This document shows positions 54,986 to 63,998 of a stretch of DNA of 64,000 nucleotides, one piece after another. The notes under the pieces are model-generated. The model saw nothing but the letters and a program-made list of their open reading frames with translations. It was not told the DNA's origin and did no database searches. Each line of letters begins with the position of its first letter. The stretch's first letter is position 1. The stretch covers positions 62,001 through 126,000 of the forward strand of contig CAIPVV010000017.1 of NCBI GenBank assembly GCA_903868595.1, written 5' to 3'. This DNA comes from an uncultured Pseudomonadota bacterium (GTDB taxonomy: Bacteria; Pseudomonadota; Gammaproteobacteria; Steroidobacterales; Steroidobacteraceae). A program made the translations under genes and the position numbers.

Positions 54986-56488
54986 ATGTCCGCGACCCCC
55001 TACAAACAGCTCGAACAGGAATGGCAGCGCCTGCATGCCTTCCGCGGTGCCCTGGCCCTATTGCGCTGGGATGCGGCGGTGATGATGCCGCGGGGCAGCG
55101 CCGACGTGCGCGGCGAGCAGCTGGCCACCCTGGAGACGGAGATCCACGCGCTGCTGACCACTCCCAAAGTCAGTCGACTGCTGGACCGCGCCCAGGCCTC
55201 CGAAGGCACGCTGACGGACTGGGAATGCGCCAACCTGCGGCAGATGCGTCGCCAGCGCGACCACGCCATCGCCACGCCGGCCTCGCTGGTATCGAGCCTG
55301 GCACGCGCCACGTCGATGGCCGAAGTGCGTTGGGCGGAGGCGCGGCAGTCCAACCAGTTCAGGATCTTCGCCCCGCATCTGGAGGAAGTCCTGCACCTGG
55401 TGCGGGACAAGGCGGCGCTGCTGGGGCAGGCGCTGGGACTCTCCCCGTACGACGCGCTCGCGGATGAATTCACGCCGGGTTTGCGCGTGGTGGAAATCGA
55501 TACATTGTTCGGAGCGGTGTCGCGCCGCTTGCCGTCGCTGATCCGCGAGGGCATTGCGCGCCAGGCTGATAGCCTGCCGATCCCGGTGGCGGGCCGGTTC
55601 TCAGCCAGCAAGCAGAAACTGCTGATTGCCGAGATCATGAAGGCGATGGGCTTTCCGTTTGATCGGGGGCGCCTTGATGAGAGCGAGCACCCCTTCACCG
55701 AGGGCGTGGCCGGCGATATACGCATCACGACGCGCATCGACTCGGCGGACCCGTTCACCGGCCTGCTGGCTGCGATGCACGAGATGGGTCACGCCCTCTA
55801 CGATCTGGGCGTGCCCAAGGAGTGGGCCACGCAGCCGGTGGCCCGCGAGCGTGGCATGGCAATGGAGGAGAGCCAGTCGCTGCTGGTGGAGATGATCGTG
55901 TGCCGCAGCCGCGGCTTCGTGACCTACCTGCGGCCGCTGCTCGAAAAGCACTTCGGGGTCACCGGCCCGGAATGGGAAGTCGACAACCTGTATCGGCTGC
56001 TCACCCGCGTACGGCGCAGTGCCGTGCGGGTGGATGCCGACGAGCTGACCTACCCGCTGCACATCATGCTGCGCTACGACCTGGAGAAGCAGTTGCTCTC
56101 CGGGCAGTTGGCGATCCGCGACCTGCCGGAGGCCTGGAATGCGGGCATGGAGGCACGCCTGGAGCTGCGCCCGGGCACCGATACCGAGGGGTGCTTGCAG
56201 GATATCCATTGGGCCCACGGCTTTTTCGGCTACTTCCCGTCCTATTCCATCGGCGGGGCGATCGCCGCCCAGCTATTCGAGAGCCTGCGCGGCGAGGTAC
56301 CGGATATCGATGAACAGATCGCCCGCGGCGAGTTTGCGGGCCTGGCGGGCTGGCTGCGCGAGCACGTGCATGGCCTGGGCGCAAAGCTGCCCCTGCAGGC
56401 GCTGCTCAAGCAGGCCACGGGCAAGCCGCTCGCGGCGGCGCCGCTGCTTCGCTACCTGGAAGCCCGCTACCTGGAGGGTGCGCGATGA
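54986..56488 (+). CDS. Carboxypeptidase Taq (M32 metallopeptidase)
   Basis: 500 residues. The zinc motif is HEMGH (265-269) in [17 protein letters not shown], with the third ligand in [12 protein letters not shown] (Glu294/295 region). [17 protein letters not shown] before it, and [17 protein letters not shown] near the end, are M32 signatures. It removes C-terminal residues from peptides in the cytoplasm. It starts a run of plus-strand genes with 4-base overlaps extending to 57.3 kb; the next start overlaps its stop (ATGA). Confidence 0.92.
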   Translation: MSATPYKQLEQEWQRLHAFRGALALLRWDAAVMMPRGSADVRGEQLATLETEIHALLTTPKVSRLLDRAQASEGTLTDWECANLRQMRRQRDHAIATPASLVSSLARATSMAEVRWAEARQSNQFRIFAPHLEEVLHLVRDKAALLGQALGLSPYDALADEFTPGLRVVEIDTLFGAVSRRLPSLIREGIARQADSLPIPVAGRFSASKQKLLIAEIMKAMGFPFDRGRLDESEHPFTEGVAGDIRITTRIDSADPFTGLLAAMHEMGHALYDLGVPKEWATQPVARERGMAMEESQSLLVEMIVCRSRGFVTYLRPLLEKHFGVTGPEWEVDNLYRLLTRVRRSAVRVDADELTYPLHIMLRYDLEKQLLSGQLAIRDLPEAWNAGMEARLELRPGTDTEGCLQDIHWAHGFFGYFPSYSIGGAIAAQLFESLRGEVPDIDEQIARGEFAGLAGWLREHVHGLGAKLPLQALLKQATGKPLAAAPLLRYLEARYLEGAR

Positions 56489-57306
56489 GCATCGCGGCGG
56501 CCGGTACGGCGACACCCGGTGGCGGACTGTCCTCCACGCAGCGCAAGCTGGGCGCGCACCTGCGTGGCCTGGTGGGCAAGGCCATCGCCGACTACGAGAT
56601 GATCCGCGAGGGCGACCGGGTCATGGTCTGCCTCTCCGGCGGCAAGGATTCCTACACGCTGCTGGACCTGCTGATGTCCCTGCAGCGCAGCGCCCCGGTG
56701 AGCTTCTCGCTGATCGCGGTGAACCTGGACCAGAAGCAGCCGGACTTCCCGGCCCATATCCTGCCGGACTACCTGCGCTCGCTGGGCGTGGAACACCACA
56801 TCATCGAGCAGGATACGTACAGCGTCGTCAAGCGACTGATCCCGGAGGGCCGCACGATGTGCAGCCTGTGCTCGCGGATGCGACGCGGCGCGCTGTATCG
56901 CTATGCCGCCGAGAACGGCATTACCCGCATCGCGCTGGGTCATCACCGGGACGACATCGTGGAGACGCTGTTCCTGAACCTGTTCTTCGGCGGCAAGTTG
57001 AAGGCGATGGCGCCCAAGCTGCAATCCGAGGACGGCCGGCATGTCGTCATCCGCCCGCTGGCCTACGTGTCGGAGCGCGAAATCGAGCGCTATGCGCGCG
57101 CCCGCGGCTTCCCGATCATTCCCTGCAACCTGTGTGGCTCGCAGGAGAACCTGCAGCGCGCGAACATCAAGAAGATGCTGGCGGACTGGGAGCTGCAATA
57201 CCCGGGTCGCACCGAGGCAATCTTCTCCTCGCTGCGCAACGTGGAGCCCGCGCACCTGGCCGATACGCGGCTGTTTGATTTTGCCGCCCTGCGCGGAGTC
57301 GAATGA
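56485..57306 (+). CDS. ttcA: tRNA 2-thiocytidine biosynthesis protein
   Basis: 273 residues. The PP-loop is SGGKDS (51-56), after [14 protein letters not shown]. The Fe-S cysteines are Cys126/Cys129 ([11 protein letters not shown]) and the later [15 protein letters not shown], exactly as in TtcA. It thiolates C32 in some tRNAs using a cluster-bound sulfur. The start overlaps the carboxypeptidase stop, and the stop overlaps the start of the phosphatase/ARH fusion, so translation is coupled on both sides. Confidence 0.95.
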   Translation: MSIAAAGTATPGGGLSSTQRKLGAHLRGLVGKAIADYEMIREGDRVMVCLSGGKDSYTLLDLLMSLQRSAPVSFSLIAVNLDQKQPDFPAHILPDYLRSLGVEHHIIEQDTYSVVKRLIPEGRTMCSLCSRMRRGALYRYAAENGITRIALGHHRDDIVETLFLNLFFGGKLKAMAPKLQSEDGRHVVIRPLAYVSEREIERYARARGFPIIPCNLCGSQENLQRANIKKMLADWELQYPGRTEAIFSSLRNVEPAHLADTRLFDFAALRGVE

Positions 57307-58718
57307 AGCGACCGCTGCCCAATACCTACTGGGTCGAGCCCGGTCGCCTGCTGGCGGGCGAGCACCCGGCGGGCGAGACCGGGGTGGAGACCGCCAAGCG
57401 CCTGCAGCGGCTGCTGGCCGCGGGCGTGAATTGCTTCGTGGATCTCACCCAGCCCGATGAGCTCCCGGACTACCGCCCGCTGCTGCCGGATGCGGTAAGC
57501 CACCATCGCCATCCGCTCATCGACCACGGCGTGCCGTCCTCAACGGCGGAGATGCGCGCCGTCCTGCAGACACTGGACCAGGCGCTCTCTCGCGGCCAGG
57601 TGGTGTACCTGCACTGCCGCGCCGGCATCGGTCGCACGGGCCTGAGCGTTGCCTGCCTGCTCATCGAGCAGGGGCAGGGCAGCCACGCGGCCCTGGAGCG
57701 CCTCAATGAGCTCTGGCAGGAGAACGCCCGCTCGGCGCAGTGGCCGCGTATCCCGGAGAACGAGGCGCAGGAAGCCTTCGTGCTGCAATGGCGCGCAGCC
57801 TGGCAAGTCCCCGAACGCGCCTCGCGCGTGCGCGGCGCCCTGTTGGGCCTGGCGGTGGGCGATGCGCTCAGTGCGCCCGCACAGGGCCTGAAGCCGGGCG
57901 AGTTCACGCCGGTGACCGCCCTGGCAGGCGGTGGGCCGCTGCTGCAAGCGGCCGGCGCATGGTCGGATGACACCAGCATGGCCTTGTGCGTGGCCGAAAG
58001 CCTGCTGGAGACCGGCGGGGTGGATGCGCGCGACCAAATGAGCCGCTATCGGCGGTGGCTGCAGGACGGGCACTTGACGTGCACGGGCCAGGCCACTGGC
58101 AGCCGCGAGTCCATCCGCAAGGCCGTGGCGCTGGCCGGATGGCGTCGCTCCCCGGTGCTCGGCTCGCACGATCCCAAGCAGCTGGACTGCGAGCCGCTGG
58201 GGCGCAGCGTGGCTTCCGCCCTGTATTACCACGGTAGCTTCGAGGCGGCCGTGGCGGCCGGTGCCGATGCCGCGCGCGTCACGCACCAGGCGCCCCTGGT
58301 GGTGGATGCCTGCCGCCTGTTCACCGGCATGGTTCACCGAGCCTTGTCCGGGCACGACAAGGGCGCCATCCTGGGGCTCGCGCAGCACTGGCCCTTGGCC
58401 CCGCTCAAGCCCGAGCTGGTGGAGCTGGCTGGCCGTTTCGAGCGGCCGGCCCGCCGCCGCCGGCCGCGGATGCAGACGATCCTGACGGTGCTGGAGGAGG
58501 TCGCGCAGGCCTTCGCGAGGGGTGAGGATTTTGCCGCCGGCGTGCTGGGCCTCGTGAACCAGGGCGGGGAAGCGGACGTGAGCGCCGCCGCCTTCGGCCA
58601 GCTGGCCGGCGCCTACTCCGGGCTGCAGGCGATTCCCCAGCCCTGGCAGCAGGGCCTGCTGGCACAGGAAACGCTCGCCCGGTTCGCCGACCGGCTGCTC
58701 CAAAGCCCGGGCGTTTAG
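57303..58718 (+). CDS. Fusion: tyrosine/dual-specificity phosphatase and ADP-ribosylglycohydrolase
   Basis: 471 residues. The N-terminal domain (1-170) is a cysteine-based phosphatase: [10 protein letters not shown] (104-113, Cys105 and Arg111) with a candidate acid Asp75 in PLIDHGV. From about 175 an ADP-ribosylglycohydrolase (DraG/ARH type) begins: [19 protein letters not shown], then [12 protein letters not shown] (metal-binding SDDT, 221-224). Near the end the second metal motif reads [13 protein letters not shown] where relatives usually have GGDADT, so one Asp is Glu and the Thr is Val. Possible roles are removal of phosphate or ADP-ribose marks from protein, RNA or nucleotides. It overlaps ttcA by four bases. 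Confidence 0.85.
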   Translation: MKRPLPNTYWVEPGRLLAGEHPAGETGVETAKRLQRLLAAGVNCFVDLTQPDELPDYRPLLPDAVSHHRHPLIDHGVPSSTAEMRAVLQTLDQALSRGQVVYLHCRAGIGRTGLSVACLLIEQGQGSHAALERLNELWQENARSAQWPRIPENEAQEAFVLQWRAAWQVPERASRVRGALLGLAVGDALSAPAQGLKPGEFTPVTALAGGGPLLQAAGAWSDDTSMALCVAESLLETGGVDARDQMSRYRRWLQDGHLTCTGQATGSRESIRKAVALAGWRRSPVLGSHDPKQLDCEPLGRSVASALYYHGSFEAAVAAGADAARVTHQAPLVVDACRLFTGMVHRALSGHDKGAILGLAQHWPLAPLKPELVELAGRFERPARRRRPRMQTILTVLEEVAQAFARGEDFAAGVLGLVNQGGEADVSAAAFGQLAGAYSGLQAIPQPWQQGLLAQETLARFADRLLQSPGV

Positions 58719-58731
58719 CTAAAGTGGGGCC

Positions 58732-59793
58732 ATGGCCGCCCCGTCCTCCCGCAGCCCGACCAGCCGCCCCGTGCGCCGGCGCCGCCCCGCGTGGGCACGC
58801 CTGTCGGATGAGGCCCTGCTGTCCCTGCGCTTCTGCGACCTGAAGCTCAAGCTAGCGGGCTCGCCGCTGGAGGCCCGGCTGCAGCGGCTCAACGTGGAGC
58901 TGGAGCGACGCGGCATCCGCTTCCGTCCGCACCTTTGGCTGGCCGAGGAGTGGTTCTCGCCCGATGGCGTGCCCGGCATCGCCGTGCCCTTCTACCTGGC
59001 GCACCCGCGCCTGGAGAGACTGGAGCGGCAAATGATGCATCAGGTAGAGGGCGGCAATGCCAACTGGCTGCTCAGGATCCTGCGTCACGAGGCCGGCCAC
59101 GCGATCGATAGTGCCTACCGCCTGCGCTACCGGCGTCGCTGGCGCGAAGTCTTCGGGCCGGCGTCATTGCCCTATCCGGAGCGCTACCGGGCGCGCCCCG
59201 GCAGTCGCCGCTACGTGCACCATCTGGGCGACTGGTACGCGCAGAGTCATCCTACGGAGGACTTCGCCGAAACCTTCGCCGTCTGGCTGAAGCCCAACTC
59301 CGATTGGCGGCGCTCCTACGAGGACTGGCCAGCGCTGGACAAGCTCTCCTTCGTCGAGGAGTTGATGCAGCAGGTGCGCGAGCAGCCACCTCTGGTCCGC
59401 ACGCGCGTGCACATCGAGCCATTGGCGCAGAACCGGCGCACACTAGCCGAGCACTATGCGGCGAAGCTGGCGCGCTACCGGCATTTCCTGCGTAGCGATG
59501 CCGATGAGATGCTCCTCAAGGTCTTTACGCCACGTCCGCGGCGCTCGGCTGCGCCCCGCGCCAGCGTGATGCTGCGCGAGGGCAAGCCGCTGTTGGTAGC
59601 GTCGGTGGCGCGCGAGGCGGAAGTAGACCGGTATGCGGTCTACCAGGTGCTGCGGCGGGCCATCGCGCGCGCCGCGGAACTGGATCTGTATCTGCGCGGC
59701 TCGCGCCGCGAGGCGCTGCGGCATGCGCGCTGGATGCTGATACGGTTGGTCAAGCTCTATGGCAAGGGCACTAGCCCGCAGATTCATTTATGA
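58732..59793 (+). CDS. Putative zinc metallopeptidase paired with an ATP-grasp enzyme
   Basis: 353 residues, with no signal peptide but a basic, Ser/Pro-rich N-terminus. The zincin motif is HEAGH (119-123, RHEAGHAID), and the third ligand is probably Glu in HPTEDFAETFAVWL (Glu176 or Glu180). The rest of the chain is a conserved domain unknown to me, rich in Arg, with a helical C-terminus (YAVYQVLRRAIARAAELDLYLRGSRREALRHARWMLIRLVKLYG). Its stop overlaps the start of the ATP-grasp gene (ATGA). The pairing suggests it edits a product of that enzyme. Confidence 0.75.
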   Translation: MAAPSSRSPTSRPVRRRRPAWARLSDEALLSLRFCDLKLKLAGSPLEARLQRLNVELERRGIRFRPHLWLAEEWFSPDGVPGIAVPFYLAHPRLERLERQMMHQVEGGNANWLLRILRHEAGHAIDSAYRLRYRRRWREVFGPASLPYPERYRARPGSRRYVHHLGDWYAQSHPTEDFAETFAVWLKPNSDWRRSYEDWPALDKLSFVEELMQQVREQPPLVRTRVHIEPLAQNRRTLAEHYAAKLARYRHFLRSDADEMLLKVFTPRPRRSAAPRASVMLREGKPLLVASVAREAEVDRYAVYQVLRRAIARAAELDLYLRGSRREALRHARWMLIRLVKLYGKGTSPQIHL

Positions 59794-60824
59794 AGAAACG
59801 TAAAGTACTCGTCGTCCTGCACGTAAGCCTCATGCCGCCAGACAGCTTGGAGGGCTACGACCCCAAGGTGATCCAGGACTGGCGTGCCGAATACGACGTG
59901 ATCTCCACGCTTCGCGCCTCCGGCCATGACGTGCGCGTGCTGGGCGTCCTGGATAGCCTGGTGGAGCTGCGCAGCCTGATCTCCGAATGGCAGCCGGATA
60001 TCGTCTTCAACCTGCTGGAGGAGTTCGACGGCATCGTCGCCTACGACCAGCACGTCATTGCCTTCCTGGAGATGCTGCGGCAGCCGTACACCGGCTGCAA
60101 TCCGCGCGGCCTGCTGATCTCCCGCGACAAGGCGCTGTGCAAGCAGGTATTCGCCTTCCACCGTATCCCGACGCCGCAGTTCGCGATATTCCGCCGTGGC
60201 GCGCGCCTGCGCGTGCCGCGCAACCTGCGCTATCCGCTGTTTGTGAAGTCCTCAACCGACGACGCCTCCCTGGGCATCGCGCAGGCTTCGGTCGTTGAAG
60301 ACGCGGCGCGCCTGCAGGAGCGCATCGAGTTCGTGTTCGAGCAGAACAAGTCCGACGTGCTCGTGGAGGAATACATCGAGGGGCGCGAGTGCTACGTGGG
60401 GGTCATCGGCAACGAGCGCCTGACGCGCCTGCCGGTCTGGGAGCTGGACTTCGGCACCATGCCGGCGAACCAGAGCGCCATCGCCACGCGCAAGGTCAAG
60501 TGGGACCTGGACTACCGCAGCCGCTACGGTATCGGCAGCCATCCGGCGGCGGACCTGCCGGTCGGTGTTGAGGCGCAGCTGGACCGCCTGTCCCGGCGCA
60601 TCTATCGATCGCTGGGCCTGTCGGGGTTCGCGCGCATGGATTTTCGCATACGTGCCGATGGCAGTGTGTTCGTGCTGGAGGCCAACGCCAATCCGCACCT
60701 GGCCGCGCACGAAGACTTCGCACGCTCCGCGGCCACCGCGGGACTGCAGTATCCGGCGCTCATTGAGCGCATCCTTGCCTTGGGTCTGGCTTACCGTTCG
60801 GAGTGGCGCATCCTTTATGGCTGA
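59790..60824 (+). CDS. D-Ala-D-Ala ligase-like ATP-grasp enzyme
   Basis: 344 residues. N-terminal domain with FNLLEEFDGIVAYDQHVIAFLEMLRQPYTGCNPRGLLISRDKALCKQVF, as in D-Ala-D-Ala ligases, then the ATP-grasp: YPLFVKSSTDDASLGIAQAS, LVEEYIEGRECYVGVIGN and the metal site FARMDFRIRADGSVFVLEANANPHLAAHEDF. It should form an amide or peptide bond using ATP through an acyl phosphate. It is not the housekeeping Ddl (the substrate loop differs). The neighbours point to a peptide-modifying pathway. The stop overlaps the next start by eight bases. Confidence 0.85.
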   Translation: MKKRKVLVVLHVSLMPPDSLEGYDPKVIQDWRAEYDVISTLRASGHDVRVLGVLDSLVELRSLISEWQPDIVFNLLEEFDGIVAYDQHVIAFLEMLRQPYTGCNPRGLLISRDKALCKQVFAFHRIPTPQFAIFRRGARLRVPRNLRYPLFVKSSTDDASLGIAQASVVEDAARLQERIEFVFEQNKSDVLVEEYIEGRECYVGVIGNERLTRLPVWELDFGTMPANQSAIATRKVKWDLDYRSRYGIGSHPAADLPVGVEAQLDRLSRRIYRSLGLSGFARMDFRIRADGSVFVLEANANPHLAAHEDFARSAATAGLQYPALIERILALGLAYRSEWRILYG

Positions 60825-61500
60825 AAGAATCTTCTCCCGCCCGCGGGCCCTGCGCAGCGCCGGCGCGGCGTTGCTCGCCCTTGCCTTGGGCGGCTGCGCC
60901 GATCAGGCCCGTCATCGCGAAGTGGAGCTGCAGGAGCTGGTGGGCATGTTCGCCGGCCAGTACGACAACATCGCCCAGGTGCGGCAGCTCAACGCCCAGG
61001 GCAACGGGGAACGCGAGGCACTGGTGATGCTGATCGTGCCGGTCCACGCTCCGCTGATCGGCGACAACGTCTTCCTGGTGCAGGAGAGCGCGGCCAACGA
61101 TCCGCGGCGCCTGATCTCGCAGCAGCTGGCTTCGCTGCAAGTGGCCGCCGGCGAGCCGGTGCTGGTGGAGACCCAGCTGGCGCTCACCGAACCCGGGCGC
61201 TGGCGCGAGGCGGGACGCAACCCCGACGTGTTCAAGAGCCTGCTGCCGCAAGACGTGAAACTCATGGGCGGCTACGAGATCACCTGGCGCAAGGTCGCGG
61301 GCGGCTTTGACGGTTCCACCGACGTGACGCGCTGTCGCGTCAACTCCCGCACCACCGGCGAGGGCCTGCGCGTGGACCAACGGCTGCAGCTGCGGGCCGA
61401 CTCGATCCACCGGGTAGAACGCCAGGTGGATGCCACCGGGCACCTGATGCAGGGCGGTGGTGATGATCCGGGCTACAACTTCCAGAGGCGCGCGGATTGA
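60817..61500 (+). CDS. CpcT/CpeT-like lipoprotein
   Basis: 227 residues with a lipobox (LALALGGC, Cys27). After the anchor, ELQELVGMFAGQYDNIAQVRQ matches the start of CpcT/CpeT (chromophore lyase) domains, and the end (EITWRKVAGGFDGSTDVTRCRVNSR; VERQVDATGHLMQGG) fits the same fold. Cyanobacterial CpcT attaches bilins to phycobiliproteins; no phycobiliprotein is here, so the role is probably different. The eight-base overlap with the ATP-grasp gene and the TTGA overlap with lptF make it part of the same transcript. Confidence 0.7.
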   Translation: MAERIFSRPRALRSAGAALLALALGGCADQARHREVELQELVGMFAGQYDNIAQVRQLNAQGNGEREALVMLIVPVHAPLIGDNVFLVQESAANDPRRLISQQLASLQVAAGEPVLVETQLALTEPGRWREAGRNPDVFKSLLPQDVKLMGGYEITWRKVAGGFDGSTDVTRCRVNSRTTGEGLRVDQRLQLRADSIHRVERQVDATGHLMQGGGDDPGYNFQRRAD

Positions 61501-62621
61501 GTCGGCGCATCGGCAGCATCCTCTTTCGCCATATCCTGCGGGAGGTCGCGCTGGCGTTCATCGTGGTGGCGCTGGTGCTGTTGGTGCTGCTGGTTACCAA
61601 CCAGTTGGCCTTCGTCCTCGGCCGCGTGGCCGATGGCCAGGTCCCGGGCCAGCTGGTGCTGGAGCTGCTGCGTCTGTCTGTGACGGAGAACTCCAACGTC
61701 ATCCTGCCGATCTCCCTGCTGCTGGGGATCACGGTCGCCCTGGGTCGCCTGTATCACGACAGCGAGCTGGCGGCCGCCCAGGCCTGCGGCATGAGTCCCG
61801 TGACGGTGTACGCGGCGGCCGGCGTGGTGACGCTCGCGGCCACGCTGCTGTGTGCATGGATCGCGTTCTTCGCCGGTCCCGACGGTGCGCGCCGCAGCTA
61901 CGAGATCCGGACCGAGAGCCTGCGAACGGCGCTGGTTCGCGGCCTTGCGCCGGGGCAGTTCCGCTCGCTGGGCGGCGGTGCGGTGCTGTATTTCCGCGAG
62001 CAGGATGCCGCGGGCCACCTGCGTAATGTGTTTTTCGAGCGCCGGCTCAAGCCCAATCTTGGCGGCGAGGAGGCGCGCATCGAGATCGTGCTGGCCGACA
62101 GTGCCCAGTACAACCTCGCGCCGGACGGCAGCTTGGCCTCGGTCGTGCTGCACGATGGCCAGCGCTATGAAGGGGTCGCCGGCGGTGGTGCGTGGCGCAC
62201 CATGCGGTTCCGCGAGCAGACTGTGCCGATCCAGGCGGCTGCCGGTGCGCCCGGCAAGCCGCGGGCCGACATGCAGGCCACGGCGACGCTGCGGGCCTCG
62301 TCAGACGGCCGCTACCTGGCCGAGTACCACTGGCGCATCGCCACCGTCGTCATCACGCTGCTGCTGGGCGTGCTGGCCGTGCCGATCGCGCGCCTGCGCC
62401 CTCGGCAGGGACGCTATGGCCGCGTGATCTGGGCGGTGCTGCTGTATGCGATCTACGCGAGCCTTCTGATCTCGGGGCGTACGCTGCTGGAGAAGGGGGG
62501 CGTTCCGGCCTGGGCGGGATTGTGGTGGGCCCATGGCCTGGTCGCCCTGCTGGGGCTCGCCATCATCCAGCAGCCCCGCATCGAAGACCTCGTGCGACGC
62601 CGACGCAATGCGGCCGCCTAG
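61497..62621 (+). CDS. lptF: LPS export ABC transporter permease
   Basis: 374 residues. LptF features: N-terminal helices (FRHILREVALAFIVVALVLLVLLVTNQLAFVLGRVADGQVP), the coupling region (VILPISLLLGITVALGRLYHDSELAAAQACGMSP), a periplasmic beta-jellyroll (GQFRSLGGGAVLYFREQD...FFERRLKP) and a C-terminal helix bundle. With LptG and LptB it extracts LPS from the inner membrane. LptG normally follows but is not next to it. It starts with TTG overlapping the preceding stop; no ATG fits in frame nearby. Confidence 0.9.
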   Translation: MSRRIGSILFRHILREVALAFIVVALVLLVLLVTNQLAFVLGRVADGQVPGQLVLELLRLSVTENSNVILPISLLLGITVALGRLYHDSELAAAQACGMSPVTVYAAAGVVTLAATLLCAWIAFFAGPDGARRSYEIRTESLRTALVRGLAPGQFRSLGGGAVLYFREQDAAGHLRNVFFERRLKPNLGGEEARIEIVLADSAQYNLAPDGSLASVVLHDGQRYEGVAGGGAWRTMRFREQTVPIQAAAGAPGKPRADMQATATLRASSDGRYLAEYHWRIATVVITLLLGVLAVPIARLRPRQGRYGRVIWAVLLYAIYASLLISGRTLLEKGGVPAWAGLWWAHGLVALLGLAIIQQPRIEDLVRRRRNAAA

Positions 62622-63492
62622 TCCGGCGGCGCAGGCGCTGGCGGGGTACGCGCAGTTCTCGTTCCGCTCCGGCGACATCGTTCACGCGGTTTACCACGCC
62701 GGCGACCCGGGGCATCCGCCGCTGCTGCTCCTGCCGGAGCTGGCCGGTGTTGCTCCCGGACTGCTGCTCTTTGCCGCCCGGCTGCGTGCCGCCGGCTTCC
62801 AGGTCTATCTCCCGTGGCTGTTTGGTCCGCTGGGACGTCGTGCACCGTTGAAAAATGCCCTGCGCCTGTGCATCTCGCGGGAGTTCGCCTACCTGCGCGC
62901 GGGCGTGTCGGCTCCCATCACGCGCTGGCTGCGGGAGTTGGCCGGCGAGATCGGCCTGCGCAATGGCGACTGCAACGTGGGCGCGATCGGCATGTGCCTG
63001 ACCGGGGGCTTCGCAATCCCGCTGATCCTGAATCGCAAGGTCACGGCGGCCGTGGCGGCGCAGCCCTCGGTGCCCCTCTCGCTGCTGTTCGCGGCGACGG
63101 GCCTGGGCAGCGGGCGCGGCGCGCTCAACGTCAGCGCCGAGGACATTGCGGCGGCGCGCACATGCCTGGACACCGGTGCGGCCCGCCTGCTCGCGGTCCG
63201 CTGTCGCGCGGACCGGATCTGCCCGCACGAGAAGCTCGAGCGCCTGCGCGAGGAGTTCCCGGTGGGGCTGGAAACTCAGGAGTACGGTGCCACGCAGTCG
63301 CGTAACGCACTGGGCGATCGGCCGCATGCGCTGTACACCAAGGAGTACCGGATAGCGGAGGAGGCGCCGGCCGACCACGATTCACGGCAGGCGTTTGCCG
63401 ACCTGCTGCGTTTCCTGCGCGAGTACCTGCCCGCGACGCCGTCCGGCCAGCAACAGGCCCCCGCCCGAGGCGATCCAGGTCCACAGCCCTAG
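62608..63492 (+). CDS. Dienelactone hydrolase-type enzyme
   Basis: 294 residues from ATG 62608, which overlaps lptF by 14 bases. The nucleophile elbow is GAIGMCLTGGFA (Cys130), as in dienelactone hydrolases, and LLLLPELAGVAPGLLLFAARLRAAGFQVYLPWLFG is the first alpha/beta unit. A possible acid and base lie in the C-terminal part (CRADRICPHEKLERLREEFP; ADHDSRQAFADLLRFLREYL). It hydrolyses a lactone or ester in the cytoplasm. An upstream in-frame start at 62533 would lie deeper inside lptF. Confidence 0.8.
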   Translation: MRPPSPAAQALAGYAQFSFRSGDIVHAVYHAGDPGHPPLLLLPELAGVAPGLLLFAARLRAAGFQVYLPWLFGPLGRRAPLKNALRLCISREFAYLRAGVSAPITRWLRELAGEIGLRNGDCNVGAIGMCLTGGFAIPLILNRKVTAAVAAQPSVPLSLLFAATGLGSGRGALNVSAEDIAAARTCLDTGAARLLAVRCRADRICPHEKLERLREEFPVGLETQEYGATQSRNALGDRPHALYTKEYRIAEEAPADHDSRQAFADLLRFLREYLPATPSGQQQAPARGDPGPQP

Positions 63493-63575
63493 CGGTGATG
63501 TTTCAGTAGGTTGTTCCCTCCCTCCGGGGAGAGGAAGCTGATGTGACCAAACCTCAGTTTCCCCCTCCGAAGAGA

Positions 63576-63843
63576 GTGAACAACCCTGCACAAGCAGGCT
63601 CGTCTGACCCCCAAGGGTCGAGAGCTGATGGTCACCCGCCTCTTGGCGGGGGAGCATCAGCTCGATGTCTCCCAGGCCCTGGGCGTCTCCCTGACCACCG
63701 TGAAGAAGTGGCTACGGCGCTATAAGGCCGAAGGCTTGGCGGGGCTGCAGGACCGCTCCAGCCGTCCCCGGCACAGCCCCCGACAGTTGCTCTCCGGCAC
63801 GGTCTGCAGCGTCGTGGCGCTGCGCAGGACGAAGGCCACGTAG
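63576..63843 (+). pseudogene. IS481-type transposase N-terminus, frameshifted and truncated
   Basis: From GTG 63576 the frame begins VNN, then an extra C in CCC (63584-63586) shifts it; the frame continuing with LHKQARLTPKGRELMVTRLLAGEHQ..LDVSQALGVSLTTVKKWLRRYKAEGLAGLQDRSSRPRHSPRQ is the helix-turn-helix start of IS481-family transposases. The catalytic DDE part is absent. The homology runs out at about 63780-63815, where the S9 peptidase gene fragment begins on the other strand. It is a relic of an insertion. Confidence 0.7.
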
Positions 63844-63998
63844 CGTCCGTCCGGGGAGACCTGCGGATCGCTCAGGCGCCGCAGGCTCACGAGGTCGGCG
63901 GGGGTGAACGCACTGCGTGGCGGCGTGTGCGGGGACGCAGCCTGGGCGGTGGTGGCGCCGAGGGCCAGCAGAACGACAGCGAACCGTAGGGATGCCAT
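63813..63998 (-). pseudogene. 5' end of an S9 prolyl-oligopeptidase-type gene, cut off by the IS481 remnant
   Basis: From ATG 63998 the frame encodes a signal peptide (MASLRFAVVLLALGATTAQA) and then the start of an S9 peptidase beta-propeller (AFTPADLVSLRRLSDPQVSPDGRYVAFVLRSAT). After about residue 62 it changes to unrelated residues from the insertion sequence, with no continuation of the propeller. The rest of the gene has been lost, or lies beyond a rearrangement breakpoint. Confidence 0.7.
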
